Source: Shimia sp. SK013
GTDB lineage: Bacteria > Pseudomonadota > Alphaproteobacteria > Rhodobacterales > Rhodobacteraceae
Assembly: GCF_001292625.1 (NCBI RefSeq)
Contig: NZ_LAJH01000012.1
Location: 248,001 to 312,000, forward strand
Reading direction: 5' to 3'
DNA length: 64,000 nucleotides
This document shows positions 44,589-52,196 of this stretch, piece after piece. The notes beneath the pieces were generated by a model that was given only the letters and a program-made list of their open reading frames with translations, was not told the DNA's origin and did no database searches. How positions within the stretch are numbered: position 1 is the first letter of the stretch; every line of letters begins with the position of its first letter. The position numbers and the translations under genes are program-made.

Positions 44589-46280
44589 TTAGGGAAAGAC
44601 TTCGGCCAGTGGCGCGCCAAATGCACCCGACGGCATTTTTGTGCCAAGATAGGTGGCAATAGTGGCTGCCACGTCCACAGTTTCCACCCGCCGCGCGACA
44701 CGGGCGGGCGAGATGCCAGGGCCTGCCACAATGATCGGTACATGTGTGTCATACGACCATGGTGACCCGTGCGCGCTTGCCACAGTCAGACCGTCAAAAT
44801 CGGCAATGAACCAGTGGGGCTCAAAGACAATATAGATGTCGCCGGACCTCTCCGCATGAAAGTTCGCGCGCACAGCCTGCGAGATAACATCGTTGTTCAA
44901 TTTGGAGTCGCGCAACCGCCAACTCGGAATGGCCCGTGCGACCCCTGGCAACAGCGCCAGCTCTTTGGCCAATTCGTCGGCCACGGTGTCAAGCTCAAGC
45001 CCCTGTTTGTTGATTTCCTTGCGATCCAGATAAACGTAGGGGTTCGAAAAATTCCGCACCAGCCCACCGGTGCTGCCTAGTTTGACTCGCAACCGCACGG
45101 TGCCGGGCTGCATGTCGGTGCGGTCAAAATCAAAGGTATCAGCCATTATGCCGTGTTCGGCCAGATAAGCGGGATGATCCGGCGCGCCGTGATCAGCGGA
45201 CAGCACGACGAGCGTGTGTTCCAACCCCACAGAGGCGTCCACATGGTCTAGAAAATCCGCCAAGGTGTCGTCCAGCCTGCGAATGTTGTCTTCGGCCTCA
45301 AGCGAGGAGGGACCAAAAATGTGGCCGACGTAATCGGTGGAGCTGAAACTGACCGACAGGTAGTCGGTGACGTCATCTTGCCCGATGCTTTCCGCATTTA
45401 TCAGCGTCTTGGCGAAATCGCCGGTTAGGGAATCCCCTGCGGGGCTGAGTGTTAGGAGTGTGGTGAAATATTTGCCGTCAGCAGGTCCGAAGTCGTGCGG
45501 GAAAACGCGACCATAGCCGGGGAAATCCGTCTCCCACGGTTGATCGTCCCGCTCACCAAACAGATAGGAATCGCGCGCGTCGCGCAGTGTCCACCACGTG
45601 TTTGCAAAGGCGCCGACTTTGCCGCTGTCGTTCCAATCCTTCACCCACTGGGGATAGTCGTCGCGGTAAAACGTCGAGGTGACAAACCGACCTTCGGCTT
45701 TGGAAAACCAATAGGCCTGTCCGCTGTGGCCCGCCATCGCGATGGCGCCGCGATCTTTGACGGAAACGCCAAAAACCTTGGCCTTGGGGCCATAAAACAT
45801 CTGAATTTCGTCTGCGATCGTGCTGACCAGAATATTGCCGGGAGAACGCCCGTCAGTGGTCGCCGCGCGTTGCGTCGGGTCAATCTCGCTGCCCGCGTCG
45901 ATGCCGGCCGCCCCCACCAGAGGATAATCGGGGTCCTGAACGTTGTAAAACTGACTGCCGGTTTCGCGGTCATACCAAAGGTTGGCAACCATACCATGCA
46001 TCGCCGGATCGGCGCCGGTTGAAAGCGTGGTGTGACCCACGATGGTCTCGTTGTTGGCGTGGCGATGGTGGGCGTTCACGTAGGTCACGCCAGAGGCACG
46101 CAGACGGTTGAAACCACCGTCGCCCAATTCGGAGCCGTAGCGTTCGATCAGGTCACCGCGAAGTTGGTCCACCGTGATCTGTAAAACAAGTTTGGGGGGC
46201 GTCTGCTGTGCAAATGAGGGCTGAGGCAAAAACAATCCAGCACAGATGAAAGTGGTCAAAAGCAATTTTGACATAACCAT
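44589..46280 (-). CDS. PafA-like alkaline phosphatase/phosphodiesterase family protein
   Basis: A 563-residue periplasmic protein with a Sec signal (hydrophobic core at about 5-18, then Ser-Phe-Ala-Gln). The alkaline-phosphatase superfamily core is seen: metal Asp38, nucleophile Thr79 in Asn-Glu-Thr-Ile-Val-Gly-His, a Ser-Thr-Asp-Tyr-Val-Gly-His metal block, and Ser-Ala-Asp-His-Gly. This layout matches PafA-type calcium/zinc phosphomonoesterases more than ordinary PhoA. Phosphodiester substrates are possible. ATG 46280 has AGGA 9 nt upstream. It follows a terminator hairpin after the sulfatase gene. Confidence 0.83.
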   Translation of the reverse strand: MVMSKLLLTTFICAGLFLPQPSFAQQTPPKLVLQITVDQLRGDLIERYGSELGDGGFNRLRASGVTYVNAHHRHANNETIVGHTTLSTGADPAMHGMVANLWYDRETGSQFYNVQDPDYPLVGAAGIDAGSEIDPTQRAATTDGRSPGNILVSTIADEIQMFYGPKAKVFGVSVKDRGAIAMAGHSGQAYWFSKAEGRFVTSTFYRDDYPQWVKDWNDSGKVGAFANTWWTLRDARDSYLFGERDDQPWETDFPGYGRVFPHDFGPADGKYFTTLLTLSPAGDSLTGDFAKTLINAESIGQDDVTDYLSVSFSSTDYVGHIFGPSSLEAEDNIRRLDDTLADFLDHVDASVGLEHTLVVLSADHGAPDHPAYLAEHGIMADTFDFDRTDMQPGTVRLRVKLGSTGGLVRNFSNPYVYLDRKEINKQGLELDTVADELAKELALLPGVARAIPSWRLRDSKLNNDVISQAVRANFHAERSGDIYIVFEPHWFIADFDGLTVASAHGSPWSYDTHVPIIVAGPGISPARVARRVETVDVAATIATYLGTKMPSGAFGAPLAEVFP

Positions 46281-46301
46281 TACAAAAGGTCCTGTTAACA
46301 T

Positions 46302-46331
46302 AAAAAATGCGGCCCCAAGTTGGGGCCGCAT
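46302..46331 (-). terminator. Intrinsic terminator between sulfatase and phosphatase genes
   Basis: Read on the minus strand, ATGCGGCCCC and GGGGCCGCAT form a perfect 10-bp stem with a 5-nt loop (arms at 46322-46331 and 46307-46316), followed by a run of six T. It lies 13 nt past the sulfatase stop and only about 22 nt before the phosphatase start, so it probably separates or attenuates the two genes. Confidence 0.85.
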
Positions 46332-46344
46332 CTAGGAGATTGGA

Positions 46345-47934
46345 TCAGTCGCCAACCGCTTGGGTCATTTGATCCATGACCTGTTCAAGCGTGAAGCTCG
46401 CCGCCTTTTGGCGCGGTGGGAATTCCTGGAACGTTGCCAGGAATTGCGCCACATATTGCTGCGCGGGAACCATCAGGAACACCCTGTCGATCAACCAATC
46501 GTAGTAGGTATTGGAGGTGCGATAAGCGCGCTCATAAGGGTCGCGACGAAGGTGGAAAATCAGTGGAACACGCAGTTCGGTCCAAGGTTCAGCCCAAGCA
46601 CGCAACGTGGTGTATTGGCGCTGCTCAAGGAAGATCATCTTCCAGTCCTGATAGCGAAGGGCAGTCAGATCACCGTCATCCGAGAAATAGAATATCTCGT
46701 CACGCGGGCCTGCGTCTTCCCCACCGGTCAAATGTGGAAGGAAGTTGTAGCCATCCAAATGGACTTTGTATTCGCGCCCAATCGCTTGAACACCGCCTTC
46801 TTTCAGCTGCGCCTTTATGTCTGGGTTACCTGCAGCAGCAAGATACGTCGGCAGCCAATCCATGTGGTGCATGATTTCATTGGAAACCGCGCCTGCTTCG
46901 ATTTTGCCGGGCCAACGCACCATTGATGGCACGCGCCAGCCGCCTTCCCAGTTGGTGTTCTTTTCACCAAAGAACGGTGTCGCCGCCGCGTCAGGCCAGG
47001 TGTTGTAATGCGGTCCGTTGTCAGTGGAGTAGTGCACGATTGTATTGTCAGCGATGCCAAGTTCATCCAGCAAATCGAGAAGCTGTCCGACATGCATGTC
47101 GTGTTCGATCATGCCGGCCGTATACTCATCCACTTTCTTGCCGACAATTTCATTGGCTTTCGCGCGCATTTCGTCTTTCACGTGGGTGCGAAAGTGCATA
47201 CGCGTTCCGCTCCACCAGACATAAAACGGCTTGCCCTGCTCATTGGCGCGTTTGATGAAATCAATGGTCGCGGCGACGGTTTCTTCGTCAACGGTTTCCA
47301 TGCGTTTCTTGGTCAGCGGGCCGGTGTCTTCGATGGAGCCATCAGCAGATGATTTGATCACGCCTCGCGGACCAAATGCTTCGCGGAACGTCCGGCCATC
47401 CGCAAGAACAGCATCGCCGGGATAATCTTCATTCTCGGGCTCTTCCTCGGCATTCAGGTGATAGAGGTTGCCGAAAAATTCGTCAAAACCGTGATTTGTC
47501 GGCAAATGCGAATCCTGATCGCCCAAATGGTTCTTGCCAAACTGAGCGGTCATATACCCTTCTGCTTTCAGAAGGCCGGCAATGGTCGGATCTTCTTCTT
47601 GCATACCTAGATCCGCGCCGGGCAGACCCACCTTGGACAAGCCGGTTCGAAACACAGACTGGCCCATGATGTAGGAGGACCGGCCGGCGGTGCACGATTG
47701 TTCACCATAATAATCGGTGAAAATCATACCCTCGTTGGCAACTCGGTCGATATTAGGCGTGCGGTAACCCATCATACCCATCGTGTAGGCAGAAATGTTG
47801 GATCTACCGACGTCATCTCCCCATATGACAAGTATGTTCGGACTGTCTTGCGCCGATAGGCTGGTAGCTGCTGACGTCAGAGCTGCAGTTGCCACTGCCA
47901 GCCCCCTCAGCGCCATGGAAGTGGAAAAAGCCAT
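46345..47934 (-). CDS. Type I arylsulfatase family protein, periplasmic
   Basis: A 529-residue formylglycine-dependent sulfatase. It has a signal peptide at about 1-28 (ending Ser-Ala-Gln), metal-binding Asp40-Asp41, and the modification motif Cys-Thr-Ala-Gly-Arg at 81-85, with Ala where most sulfatases have Pro. Later motifs include Gly-Lys-Asn-His and Ser-Thr-Asp-Asn-Gly. The substrate is not predictable; marine polysaccharide sulfates or other organosulfates are options. Active enzyme needs a formylglycine-generating enzyme, which is not in this window. ATG 47934 has GAGGAG upstream and is preferred over GTG 47964. Confidence 0.9.
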   Translation of the reverse strand: MAFSTSMALRGLAVATAALTSAATSLSAQDSPNILVIWGDDVGRSNISAYTMGMMGYRTPNIDRVANEGMIFTDYYGEQSCTAGRSSYIMGQSVFRTGLSKVGLPGADLGMQEEDPTIAGLLKAEGYMTAQFGKNHLGDQDSHLPTNHGFDEFFGNLYHLNAEEEPENEDYPGDAVLADGRTFREAFGPRGVIKSSADGSIEDTGPLTKKRMETVDEETVAATIDFIKRANEQGKPFYVWWSGTRMHFRTHVKDEMRAKANEIVGKKVDEYTAGMIEHDMHVGQLLDLLDELGIADNTIVHYSTDNGPHYNTWPDAAATPFFGEKNTNWEGGWRVPSMVRWPGKIEAGAVSNEIMHHMDWLPTYLAAAGNPDIKAQLKEGGVQAIGREYKVHLDGYNFLPHLTGGEDAGPRDEIFYFSDDGDLTALRYQDWKMIFLEQRQYTTLRAWAEPWTELRVPLIFHLRRDPYERAYRTSNTYYDWLIDRVFLMVPAQQYVAQFLATFQEFPPRQKAASFTLEQVMDQMTQAVGD

Positions 47935-48010
47935 CTTCTCTATCTCCTCGTTGAAAATGCCCACGAATAAAAGGCCACAGAAAACGTGTGGTGTGCCAAA
48001 TGGACTTAAT

Positions 48011-48052
48011 GGTTACGTATCCCAAGAGTAACCCGATCAATAATAGAGTCAA
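48011..48052 (-). promoter_or_regulatory. Possible sulfatase promoter overlapped by an inverted repeat
   Basis: On the minus strand TTGACT (complement of 48047-48052) and TACTCT (complement of 48025-48030) are 16 bp apart, a plausible though weak sigma-70 pair. The perfect inverted repeat GGTTAC (48011-48016)/GTAACC (48028-48033) covers the -10 area, as expected of a repressor site. It lies about 77 bp upstream of the sulfatase ATG. The match is by eye only. Confidence 0.35.
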
Positions 48053-48329
48053 ATAAGATTTGGGACTCGGTAGCTTGGTTGTCCTGTCACAAATTCTTTG
48101 CACAAGGGAAGGCGTGCAATAGGGAATTTGCCTTATTTCATAGGAGCATGACGTGTATAAGCGTTTGTTTTTGTGTGGGACTAGGGCGTCGAATCTGTGA
48201 TGCAGCCCCTCAAACCAAGAGGAACCGCTTCTGTCCAGACAACGACCCCGATGTAACCTGCGTCTTAGATGATCTATGATCATGATTGGGCGAATTACCA
48301 CGCCTGTTAAGTGATCCGCCGTGGTGCAA

Positions 48330-48350
48330 AAAAAAGGCCCCGAAATGGCC
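48330..48350 (-). terminator. Weak terminator-like hairpin with long T run
   Basis: On the minus strand a short GGCC/GGCC stem is followed by eight T residues, about 110 nt past the stop of the two-TM coiled-coil gene. The T run is strong but the stem is only 4 bp. Confidence 0.35.
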
Positions 48351-48455
48351 GATTTCACAGTTTACAGGTGGCTTGAGTCATCCGCTATCGGCACGCCTCA
48401 GCAGAGAGTTTTAAGTGTGAAATTCCCCAGTGAAGCGCGCGCCACATCTAGATGG

Positions 48456-49502
48456 TCAGTCAAAAATCCCCGCCACGCGGCCCAACAACATGAACGCATG
48501 TGCGGTGCGTGTGTCCGCAAGAGCGGCGATTTCGGCATCGGTTGCGGTCTCTTCAAACTCGACAAAACTCGTGTCAAACCGGCGCAGAAAGTGGTGCGCG
48601 GCATCGCGAAAGATCGGATCTTGCTTCATTCGGCCAGCAGCAAGTGCCAGAGAAGAGCGGTCCCGCACCCCGCCCAGCGCGGCAATCGCACGGCCACGTT
48701 CACCTGCGGCGAAATGGCGCCAAATTTCAGGGCGTGCAAGGTCGGGGCGCAAGTCGTCCATATAGATGCCATCTTGACTGAGCAGTGTCAGAATATCCTG
48801 GCTGGCTTGGATGAGATGCGCGGCCTTGCGGTCTTTTAGTGCCAGTCGCAAGGCCGCAAACCCCTGGGCGTCGTCTGGGTTTTCTGGGAAATTCAGGGCG
48901 GTGATGAAGTCGGCACGCGACAGGGGAGGGCCAAGCTCTTCGGCGGGGGTGCCTAGCTCCAACAGTCCCTGATTTGCAATCTGGTCCGAAACTGCGGCTT
49001 CGGCGGGCTTTCGGATGCCGCCTTCACGTTCGCGGCTGGTTGAAAATGTGGCTAGCGTGGTTTCTGTTTTGCGGGTGGCGGCCGCAATTTCATCCAGTTT
49101 TTGCGTTACGGAATTCTCTGAGTTCATCTGGACCTGTGCGCCCTGAGATTGAGCCACATAGGTGCGCCGCATCCCGTCAATCGCAGCCTGAAGTCGCGCG
49201 CTTTCCTCGCGTACGACCCGCGCCGAACGTGCGGCCGTGGCGGCGACCCAAATCATTGCAACCGGCATAAAAATCGCCAGCAACGTCATAATGAACCGCA
49301 GGTTGTCGACTTCTCCAAAGGCGTCCGTATCCAGGACCAGAAAGAACACAACAGCCCCAGCAAGCCAAACAAAGCTCAAGGCAAACGCAATCACCTCGAC
49401 ACCGCTGACGGTAGGAACTTGCGGCCTGTCATAGATGCCCAGAGGGGTCGATTTACTGTCGTTTTCGTCTTTGATCTTTTGCTGACGGTCTGACTGGCTC
49501 AT
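48456..49502 (-). CDS. Two-TM membrane protein with coiled coil, unknown function
   Basis: A 348-residue protein: a hydrophilic N-terminus, two TM helices at about 38-58 and 68-88, a predicted coiled coil at about 90-160, then a soluble helical domain to the end. I recognise no known domain. It is coupled to greA (4-nt ATGA overlap, greA upstream), so it is coexpressed with the transcription factor. This pairing appears conserved in Roseobacters as far as I recall, but I cannot verify that here. Confidence 0.75.
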   Translation of the reverse strand: MSQSDRQQKIKDENDSKSTPLGIYDRPQVPTVSGVEVIAFALSFVWLAGAVVFFLVLDTDAFGEVDNLRFIMTLLAIFMPVAMIWVAATAARSARVVREESARLQAAIDGMRRTYVAQSQGAQVQMNSENSVTQKLDEIAAATRKTETTLATFSTSREREGGIRKPAEAAVSDQIANQGLLELGTPAEELGPPLSRADFITALNFPENPDDAQGFAALRLALKDRKAAHLIQASQDILTLLSQDGIYMDDLRPDLARPEIWRHFAAGERGRAIAALGGVRDRSSLALAAGRMKQDPIFRDAAHHFLRRFDTSFVEFEETATDAEIAALADTRTAHAFMLLGRVAGIFD

Positions 49503-49969
49503 TTGTAGGTGATGCTCAGAACTTCGTAGCTTTTCACGCCGCCCGGGGTGCGTACCTCGACACTGTCGCCTTCGTCTTTGCCAATGAGAGATCGGGCGAT
49601 GGGAGATTTGATGTTGAGCAGACCTTTTTCAACATTGGCTTCGTGTTCACCAACAATTTGCCAGGTCTTTTCTTCGTCTGTGTCTTCATCCACGAGCGTA
49701 ACGGTCGCGCCAAATTTGATCGCTCCGGAAAAGGCCGTGGGGTTAATGACCTCGGCAAGGCCAATCACGGCCTCCAATTCTTTGACCCGACCTTCGATAA
49801 AACCCTGCTTTTCGCGGGCAGAATGATACTCTGCGTTTTCTTTGAGGTCGCCAAGTTCGCGTGCCGTGGCAATCGCCTCGATGATCGCAGGGCGTTCCAC
49901 GGATTTGAGTTGCTTCAACTCCGCTTCGAGCGCCGTGTAGCCGGCGCGGGTCATTGGTAGTTTTTCCAT
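49499..49969 (-). CDS. greA: Transcription elongation factor GreA
   Basis: A 156-residue factor that rescues backtracked RNA polymerase by stimulating transcript cleavage. The N-terminal coiled coil carries the acidic tip (Glu-Leu-Gly-Asp-Leu-Lys-Glu-Asn-Ala-Glu-Tyr) and the C-terminal FKBP-like domain follows. ATG 49969 starts at the family N-terminus (Met-Glu-Lys-x-Pro-Met-Thr). The leader upstream contains two hairpins (50036-50075). The gene downstream overlaps it by 4 nt. Confidence 0.96.
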   Translation of the reverse strand: MEKLPMTRAGYTALEAELKQLKSVERPAIIEAIATARELGDLKENAEYHSAREKQGFIEGRVKELEAVIGLAEVINPTAFSGAIKFGATVTLVDEDTDEEKTWQIVGEHEANVEKGLLNIKSPIARSLIGKDEGDSVEVRTPGGVKSYEVLSITYK

Positions 49970-50035
49970 GGGGCGGTCCCGTTGGTCGTTGGCCCCTGAA
50001 TATGCAAACAAAGGCAGGTCAGTCTTAAAACACGT

Positions 50036-50075
50036 GGGGCAACTTGCCCCAAGGCGCTCTTGAAATGCAAGAGCG
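50036..50075 (-). promoter_or_regulatory. Tandem hairpins in the greA leader
   Basis: On the minus strand CGCTCTTG pairs with CAAGAGCG (arms 50055-50062 and 50068-50075, 8 bp). A compact GGGGCA/TGCCCC hairpin (50036-50050) follows and is trailed by ACGTGTTTT. They lie 67-106 nt upstream of the greA ATG, where a leader-derived small RNA or attenuator would sit, as described for greA in E. coli. Sequence similarity to that case is not claimed. Confidence 0.4.
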
Positions 50076-50223
50076 GAGCGCATTGCAAGCACAATTATGC
50101 TGTGTCGCAGCAAAACATGTCGTTTTAGCGCGAAATGTCGTGGGGTTCCGATTGACGGAAACGTTAAACTCAGGCTAGCAGATGCGAAAGAATATTACGC
50201 CAGCGATCCGGGAAGGGAAGCCA

Positions 50224-51879
50224 ATGTCGGAAATCGAACGCGAAGCCATGGAATATGATGTTGTCATCGTCGGTGCGGGTCCTGCGGGCCTGTCAGCCGC
50301 GATACGACTGAAACAGTTGGATGCCGACCTTGATGTTGTGGTTCTGGAAAAGGGCTCCGAAGTGGGCGCGCACATCTTGTCTGGTGCCGTGCTTGACCCC
50401 TGTGGTCTGGACGCTCTGATCCCTGATTGGAAAGAAAAAGGCGCACCGCTGAACACACCGGTCACTGAAGACCATTTTTATCTGCTTGGTGAAGCGGGCG
50501 AAATTCGCGTGCCCAACTTTCCGATGCCGCCACTGATGAACAACCACGGCAACTATATCGTGTCGATGGGCAACGTTTGTCGCTGGATGGCGGAGCAGGC
50601 TGAAGAACTGGGCGTGGAAATTTTCCCCGGCATGGCGTGTTCTGAGTTGGTCTATGGCGACAACGGCGAAGTCAAAGGCGTGGTGGCCGGTGTCTTTGGT
50701 CTGGAAGAAGACGGCACCTATGGCCCCAACACCGAGCCAGGTATGGAGCTGCATGGTAAATATGTGTTCCTGTCCGAAGGTGTGCGCGGTTCGCTCTCAA
50801 AAGAAGTGATCGAGAAGTTCGACCTGCAAGCTGACAAAGAGCCACAGAAATACGGCGTCGGCATGAAAGAGATCTGGGAGATCGACCCAGCCAAACACAA
50901 AGAGGGCTCTGTTACCCACACCATGGGGTGGCCTTTGAATTCCAACGCGGGTGGCGGGTCGTTTGTCTACCATCTTGAAAACAATCAGGTCTACGTCGGT
51001 TTTGTGGTTCACCTGAACTACAAGAACCCGCACATGTTCCCTTACATGGAATTCCAGCGCTTCAAGCATCACCCGATGATTGCGGAACTGCTGGAAGGCG
51101 GCAAACGTGTGGCCTATGGCGCGCGCGCGATCACCGAAGGCGGCTATCAGTCTATGCCGAAACTAGTGGCACCGGGCGTGGCGTTGCTGGGGTGTTCTGC
51201 AGGCATGGTCAACGTGCCGCGTATCAAAGGCAACCACAATGCGATGTTGTCGGGCAAAGCAGCTGCCGAAGCGGCCTTTGATGCGATTAAGGCGGAGCGG
51301 TCCGGTGATGAGCTGAACAGCTATGAGGACGATGTGCGCGGTGGCGCGATTGGCAAAGACCTCAAGAAAGTGCGCAACGTTAAGCCGATGTGGTCCAAGT
51401 GGGGCTTGATGCCGTCGCTGGTTCTGGGTGGCTTTGACATGTGGTTCCAGACGATCTTTGGTGGGTTCTCGCTGTTTGGCACATTGGGCCATGGCAAAAA
51501 CGATGCGGAAGCAACCGAAGAAGCTTCCAAGCACAAGCCGATTGATTATCCCAAGCCCGATGGCAAGCTGAGTTTTGACCGTTTGACCAACGTGAGCTTT
51601 TCGATGACCAATCATGAGGAAAGCCAGCCTTGTCACTTGAAGCTTGCTGATCCTGCGGTGCCGACTGCGGTCAACCTGGCGAAGTTTGATGAGCCAGCGC
51701 AGCGCTATTGCCCTGCGGGTGTTTATGAGATTGTGCAGGAAGAAGGCAGTGATCCGCGGTTTGTGGTCAACTTCCAGAACTGCGTGCACTGTAAGACTTG
51801 TGACATCAAAGATCCGAGCCAGAACATCACCTGGACCACGCCACAAGGTGGTGACGGACCCAATTACCCAAATATGTGA
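50224..51879 (+). CDS. Electron transfer flavoprotein-ubiquinone oxidoreductase
   Basis: A 551-residue ETF-QO that passes electrons from ETF, reduced by acyl-CoA dehydrogenases, into the quinone pool at the inner membrane. It has FAD-binding GAGPAG near 18-23, a long substrate domain, and a C-terminal 4Fe-4S ferredoxin-like domain with CxxCxxC near residues 529-535 plus an earlier Cys (Cys-Pro-Ala-Gly). The length fits the family. ATG 50224 is preceded by GGGAAGGGAAG. It is monocistronic, with a bidirectional terminator after the stop. It links functionally to the acyl-CoA dehydrogenase at 27-28.7 kb. Confidence 0.96.
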   Translation: MSEIEREAMEYDVVIVGAGPAGLSAAIRLKQLDADLDVVVLEKGSEVGAHILSGAVLDPCGLDALIPDWKEKGAPLNTPVTEDHFYLLGEAGEIRVPNFPMPPLMNNHGNYIVSMGNVCRWMAEQAEELGVEIFPGMACSELVYGDNGEVKGVVAGVFGLEEDGTYGPNTEPGMELHGKYVFLSEGVRGSLSKEVIEKFDLQADKEPQKYGVGMKEIWEIDPAKHKEGSVTHTMGWPLNSNAGGGSFVYHLENNQVYVGFVVHLNYKNPHMFPYMEFQRFKHHPMIAELLEGGKRVAYGARAITEGGYQSMPKLVAPGVALLGCSAGMVNVPRIKGNHNAMLSGKAAAEAAFDAIKAERSGDELNSYEDDVRGGAIGKDLKKVRNVKPMWSKWGLMPSLVLGGFDMWFQTIFGGFSLFGTLGHGKNDAEATEEASKHKPIDYPKPDGKLSFDRLTNVSFSMTNHEESQPCHLKLADPAVPTAVNLAKFDEPAQRYCPAGVYEIVQEEGSDPRFVVNFQNCVHCKTCDIKDPSQNITWTTPQGGDGPNYPNM

Positions 51880-51951
51880 CGGGTCCAGTCGTTAGAAAGC
51901 GGCATTCAGGCACCGGTAATAGAACTTCGCGGACATTGGCGCGGACATCAA

Positions 51952-51987
51952 AAAAGCTCCGAGTGGGATATCCTGCTCGGAGCTTTT
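51952..51987. terminator. Bidirectional intrinsic terminator after ETF-QO
   Basis: AAAAGCTCCGAG (51952-51963) and CTCGGAGCTTTT (51976-51987) form a perfect 12-bp stem with a 12-nt loop. T-tracts at both ends allow termination in either direction. It lies 72 nt past the ETF-QO stop. Confidence 0.85.
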
Positions 51988-52196
51988 GGTTTGAACAAGA
52001 CCGGTGCAGATGTGTTTTTGAACACATTTTTGCGGTGGTCGAGGGCGGCAAAACCTCAATGTCAGCGCCACTGTGCGAGTGAGGTACACACAATGATCAC
52101 TTCTTGGACATCAATCCGCTCAAAGGCGCTGTGCCCCATTGCTAGTCTGTTGGGCGCGGACTACCTTTCTTTGGTGATCTGAACAGGGAGTTGCCC

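Larger units (their letters stand above)
47935..48455. other. 521-bp intergenic region upstream of the sulfatase gene
   Basis: This region holds the likely sulfatase promoter and, near 48330-48350, a weak hairpin followed by an eight-base T run on the minus strand that may end the upstream two-TM protein gene. Overlapping frames in both directions lack ribosome-binding sites and family resemblance. Base composition is more AT-rich than in the flanking genes. Confidence 0.5.

Noticed and set aside
43573-44592. 339-codon plus-strand frame
   Set aside because: Antisense of moxR, whose Walker motifs and start are certain.
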